Assembly (NCBI GenBank): GCA_016793585.1
Contig: JAEUJR010001112.1
Location: 1 to 8,525 of the forward strand
DNA from: Archangium sp.
GTDB taxonomy: Bacteria; Myxococcota; Myxococcia; Myxococcales; Myxococcaceae
Direction of reading: 5' to 3'
DNA length: 8,525 nt
The position numbers and the translations under genes are program-made. The notes under the pieces were generated by a model. The model searched no databases. It worked only from the letters and a program-made list of their open reading frames with translations, and had not been told where the DNA came from. Of the stretch, positions 7,100 through 8,525 are shown in pieces (within the stretch, counting starts at the first letter, position 1; every line of letters begins with the position of its first letter).

Positions 7100-7294
7100 A
7101 TGGCCGACCAGAAGACGCAGGCGTTTCACGGAGAGTTCTTCGCGAAGCTGGCGCGGGAAGAGCTCGAGCGCGGCGCGGTGTGGATGGCCGAGATGGCAGC
7201 GCGGCTGGCCCAACAGGTCGACGCGAAGAACGAGGAGTACGCGGCGCTGCTCACCGTGGCCATGCAGGCGCGGCGCGAAGCGACAGGCGAGTAG
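7100..7294 (+). CDS. Small helical protein of unknown function, 64 residues
   Basis: I start this gene at ATG 7100, which has GGGGGA four bases upstream; an in-frame TTG at 7052 has no comparable site. The protein is almost entirely helix-forming residues. It is rich in Ala and Glu with alternating Lys/Arg, contains no Pro or Cys, and has one break at Gly25. It resembles an amphipathic helical hairpin, with aromatic residues near the start (F9, F13, F14) and W28 and Y47. It has no signal peptide or membrane segment, so it is probably cytoplasmic. It is divergent from the membrane-protein operon and convergent with the 333-residue gene, whose stop codon begins at the very next base. I do not recognise a family. 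Codon use matches its neighbours, and the orientation and ribosome site support a real gene. Confidence 0.72.
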   Translation: MADQKTQAFHGEFFAKLAREELERGAVWMAEMAARLAQQVDAKNEEYAALLTVAMQARREATGE

Positions 7295-8296
7295 TCAGCC
7301 GACCCACTCGAGCAACCGCTTCTTCGCGGGGCCCTTCAACGAACACTTCACGGTCGCGGGTTCACGCCAGCGAATGTGGAGCGTCTTCGCGACGGTGACC
7401 AACCACGCAGGCAGCGCCTCGAGGCTCTTCAGCTTTGGAACCTTCAACGTGTGCTTCAGCACCTTGCCGTCTTCGATGTGGAAGTCTTCGTTGCCGCGGG
7501 CCTTCTTTCGATAGACCCAGACCGTGACGGACGGATGCTCGCGTGAGTTCAGGAAGCAGCCCAGAACGACCGAGCGGTACTGATCGCCTGACTCGAGCTT
7601 GAAGCTGAACTGAAGCGGCTGCTGCGGCAGACCGAGCCGTTCGAGCAACGCGGCGATCTCTTCAGCCTCGGGCCGTTGCTCCTTCGCCTTCTGGAGCGCG
7701 TCGAGCATCGGCTTCAGTCGGGGGCCCCGCGCGTACGGAACGACGAACCGCTGCAGCACCTCGAGCGTCTTGGTGTTCCCCGACATCGCGTCGTTTGCGA
7801 GCTCGAGCAGAATGTCGGTCGACGTTTCGCTCCCGTCCCACGCGAGCACGCTGAGCAGCCACTCGGCGTCGAGGCCGAACTTCGCCACCGTCGTCTGCGC
7901 CGCGGCGACATCGCGAGGGTCCGCTGTCAGCTTCTCGAGCTGAGCGGGCGTCTTCGGCGCATCTCGCGTCAGCTCGAAGGTCCAGGCTGCGACGCGTCGC
8001 AGGAAGTCGGCCGGCGCCTCTGCGTCACGGCGCGCCTCCTCGAGGAAGAGTGCCTGAGCGTTCTTTCCCTTCGAGAGCGCCGCGAGCGCAGCGGGCACGT
8101 ACTCCTCGGGGAGCCGACGGCAGGTTCGCACGCCCCAGCCCTGCGGCAGCGTCTTCTGGAAGACCTTCGTGACCACCTTCGGATCCACCCCCGGCTCGAG
8201 GTTTTCGATCGCGTACCTGCCGTGGCGAGCGGCGAGCCAGGCGCGAGGCTCGCTCAGGGCAATCTTCAGGTCCTTCATCAGCCTGGTGTCAGCCAT
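7295..8296 (-). CDS. Uncharacterised soluble protein, 333 residues
   Basis: I start this gene at ATG 8296. A second in-frame ATG at 8278 is possible (AGG three bases upstream), and neither start has a strong ribosome site. A longer frame reaching 8434 would run into the PilZ gene on the other strand and is unlikely. There is no signal peptide or membrane segment. Residues 1-225 look helical, with many Leu/Ala/Glu/Lys heptad-like stretches (for example 64-92, 95-110, 160-185, 193-221). This could be an armadillo- or HEAT-like scaffold, but I see no clear repeat. Residues 226-333 are strand-rich and basic, with alternating patterns at 226-232, 242-248 and 256-263, followed by a Lys-rich segment 278-290. 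The C-terminal part could contact nucleic acid or protein; this is speculative. I do not recognise the family, and no catalytic motif is visible. The gene is divergent from the PilZ gene, with 61 bp between starts. Confidence 0.82.
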   Translation of the reverse strand: MADTRLMKDLKIALSEPRAWLAARHGRYAIENLEPGVDPKVVTKVFQKTLPQGWGVRTCRRLPEEYVPAALAALSKGKNAQALFLEEARRDAEAPADFLRRVAAWTFELTRDAPKTPAQLEKLTADPRDVAAAQTTVAKFGLDAEWLLSVLAWDGSETSTDILLELANDAMSGNTKTLEVLQRFVVPYARGPRLKPMLDALQKAKEQRPEAEEIAALLERLGLPQQPLQFSFKLESGDQYRSVVLGCFLNSREHPSVTVWVYRKKARGNEDFHIEDGKVLKHTLKVPKLKSLEALPAWLVTVAKTLHIRWREPATVKCSLKGPAKKRLLEWVG

Positions 8297-8357
8297 GGGC
8301 GGGGTTCTAGGCGGCCAGAAACTCGACGCGCGACAACGCTGTGGAAGCCTGTTGCAC
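8297..8357. promoter_or_regulatory. Short divergent intergenic region
   Basis: These 61 bp must hold, or overlap, the start signals of both the 333-residue gene (minus) and the PilZ gene (plus). On the plus strand GGAAG at 8343-8347 lies ten bases before the PilZ ATG and may be its ribosome site. On the minus strand TTGTCG and TAGAAC resemble promoter boxes but are about 21 bases apart, too far for a normal sigma-70 promoter. No clear promoter was found for either gene. Confidence 0.3.
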
Positions 8358-8525
8358 ATGACGACCCGCCGAACCTCTCTTCGCCGTGCGCTGCGCCTTC
8401 CGCTCTCCCTTGGCCGCCGTCTGCCTGCCCTCACCGCCGACGTCTCGCGTGGTGGTTTTCAGGCCGAGCTGCCGCAGGTGTTCCTCCCCGGCTCGAAGGT
8501 GCATGGCTTCTTCCTCGTCGACGGC
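8358..8525 (+). CDS. PilZ domain protein, N-terminal part (3' end outside window)
   Basis: The frame runs open from ATG 8358 to the window edge, 56 codons. The N-terminus is very basic. It contains R-x-x-x-R (R5/R9, and again R9/R13) followed by D28-V-S-R-G-G33, matching the D/N-x-S-x-x-G signature. Then come a conserved-looking F-x-A-E-L strand and P44-G-S-x-V-x-G50. These two motifs in this order are the cyclic-di-GMP binding elements of PilZ domains. In this family the arginines contact the ligand's guanine and phosphate groups and the D-x-S-x-x-G loop closes over it. The domain sits at the very N-terminus, so this may be a stand-alone PilZ protein or one with further C-terminal domains. 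In myxobacteria, cyclic-di-GMP affects motility, exopolysaccharide production and development; the specific role here cannot be read from the fragment. The spacing between motifs is somewhat short, which leaves some doubt about ligand binding. Confidence 0.78.
   Translation, partial: MTTRRTSLRRALRLPLSLGRRLPALTADVSRGGFQAELPQVFLPGSKVHGFFLVDG

Noticed and set aside
8297..8434. Upstream in-frame extension of the 333-residue gene to 8434
   Set aside because: The added segment is Arg-rich without a motif and would overlap the PilZ coding sequence on the other strand.

Overview
The window is strongly GC-rich. Its codon use, dense gene packing, two lipoproteins, a large bacterial Ig-like repeat protein and a PilZ protein all suggest a myxobacterium (Myxococcota, probably the Myxococcus/Archangium group). 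This assignment is inference from style; no rRNA or marker gene is present.

Layout. (1) Positions 1-5229, minus strand: one very long open frame encoding a lipoprotein. It has a lipobox signal peptide followed by a tandem array of Big_2-type Ig-like domains: 19 complete and the start of a 20th when the window ends. The gene is cut off at its 3' end after 1743 codons. The ten repeats farthest from the lipid anchor (64-2763) are each exactly 270 bp (90 residues) with no insertion or deletion. The nine nearer the anchor vary between 85 and 90 residues. (2) Positions 5230-5407: 177 bp of non-coding DNA upstream of the big gene, with a hairpin that would cover its ribosome binding site and a few weak regulatory candidates. 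(3) Positions 5408-6939, minus strand: two genes overlapping by ATGA. The first encodes a protein with one N-terminal membrane segment and a repeat-rich, propeller-like extracytoplasmic part. The second encodes a small lipoprotein with a C-terminal TPR. An 11-codon mini-ORF with the best ribosome binding site in the region sits just before them and also ends in an ATGA overlap. (4) Positions 7100-7294, plus strand: a 64-residue helical protein of unknown function. Its stop codon directly abuts that of the next gene. (5) Positions 7295-8296, minus strand: a 333-residue soluble protein I do not recognise. (6) Positions 8358-8525, plus strand: the first 56 residues of a PilZ-domain protein, a likely cyclic-di-GMP receptor, divergent from (5).

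The three minus-strand genes between 1 and 6939 all encode envelope proteins in the same orientation: an inner-membrane-anchored protein, a small lipoprotein and a giant lipoprotein. They may form a cell-surface module. The 177-bp gap, with its own candidate control elements, suggests the giant gene is at least partly expressed separately. No mobile element, CRISPR array, tRNA or rRNA is visible. Most of the region looks like ordinary chromosome. The repeat array and its regulatory leader are the most distinctive parts.
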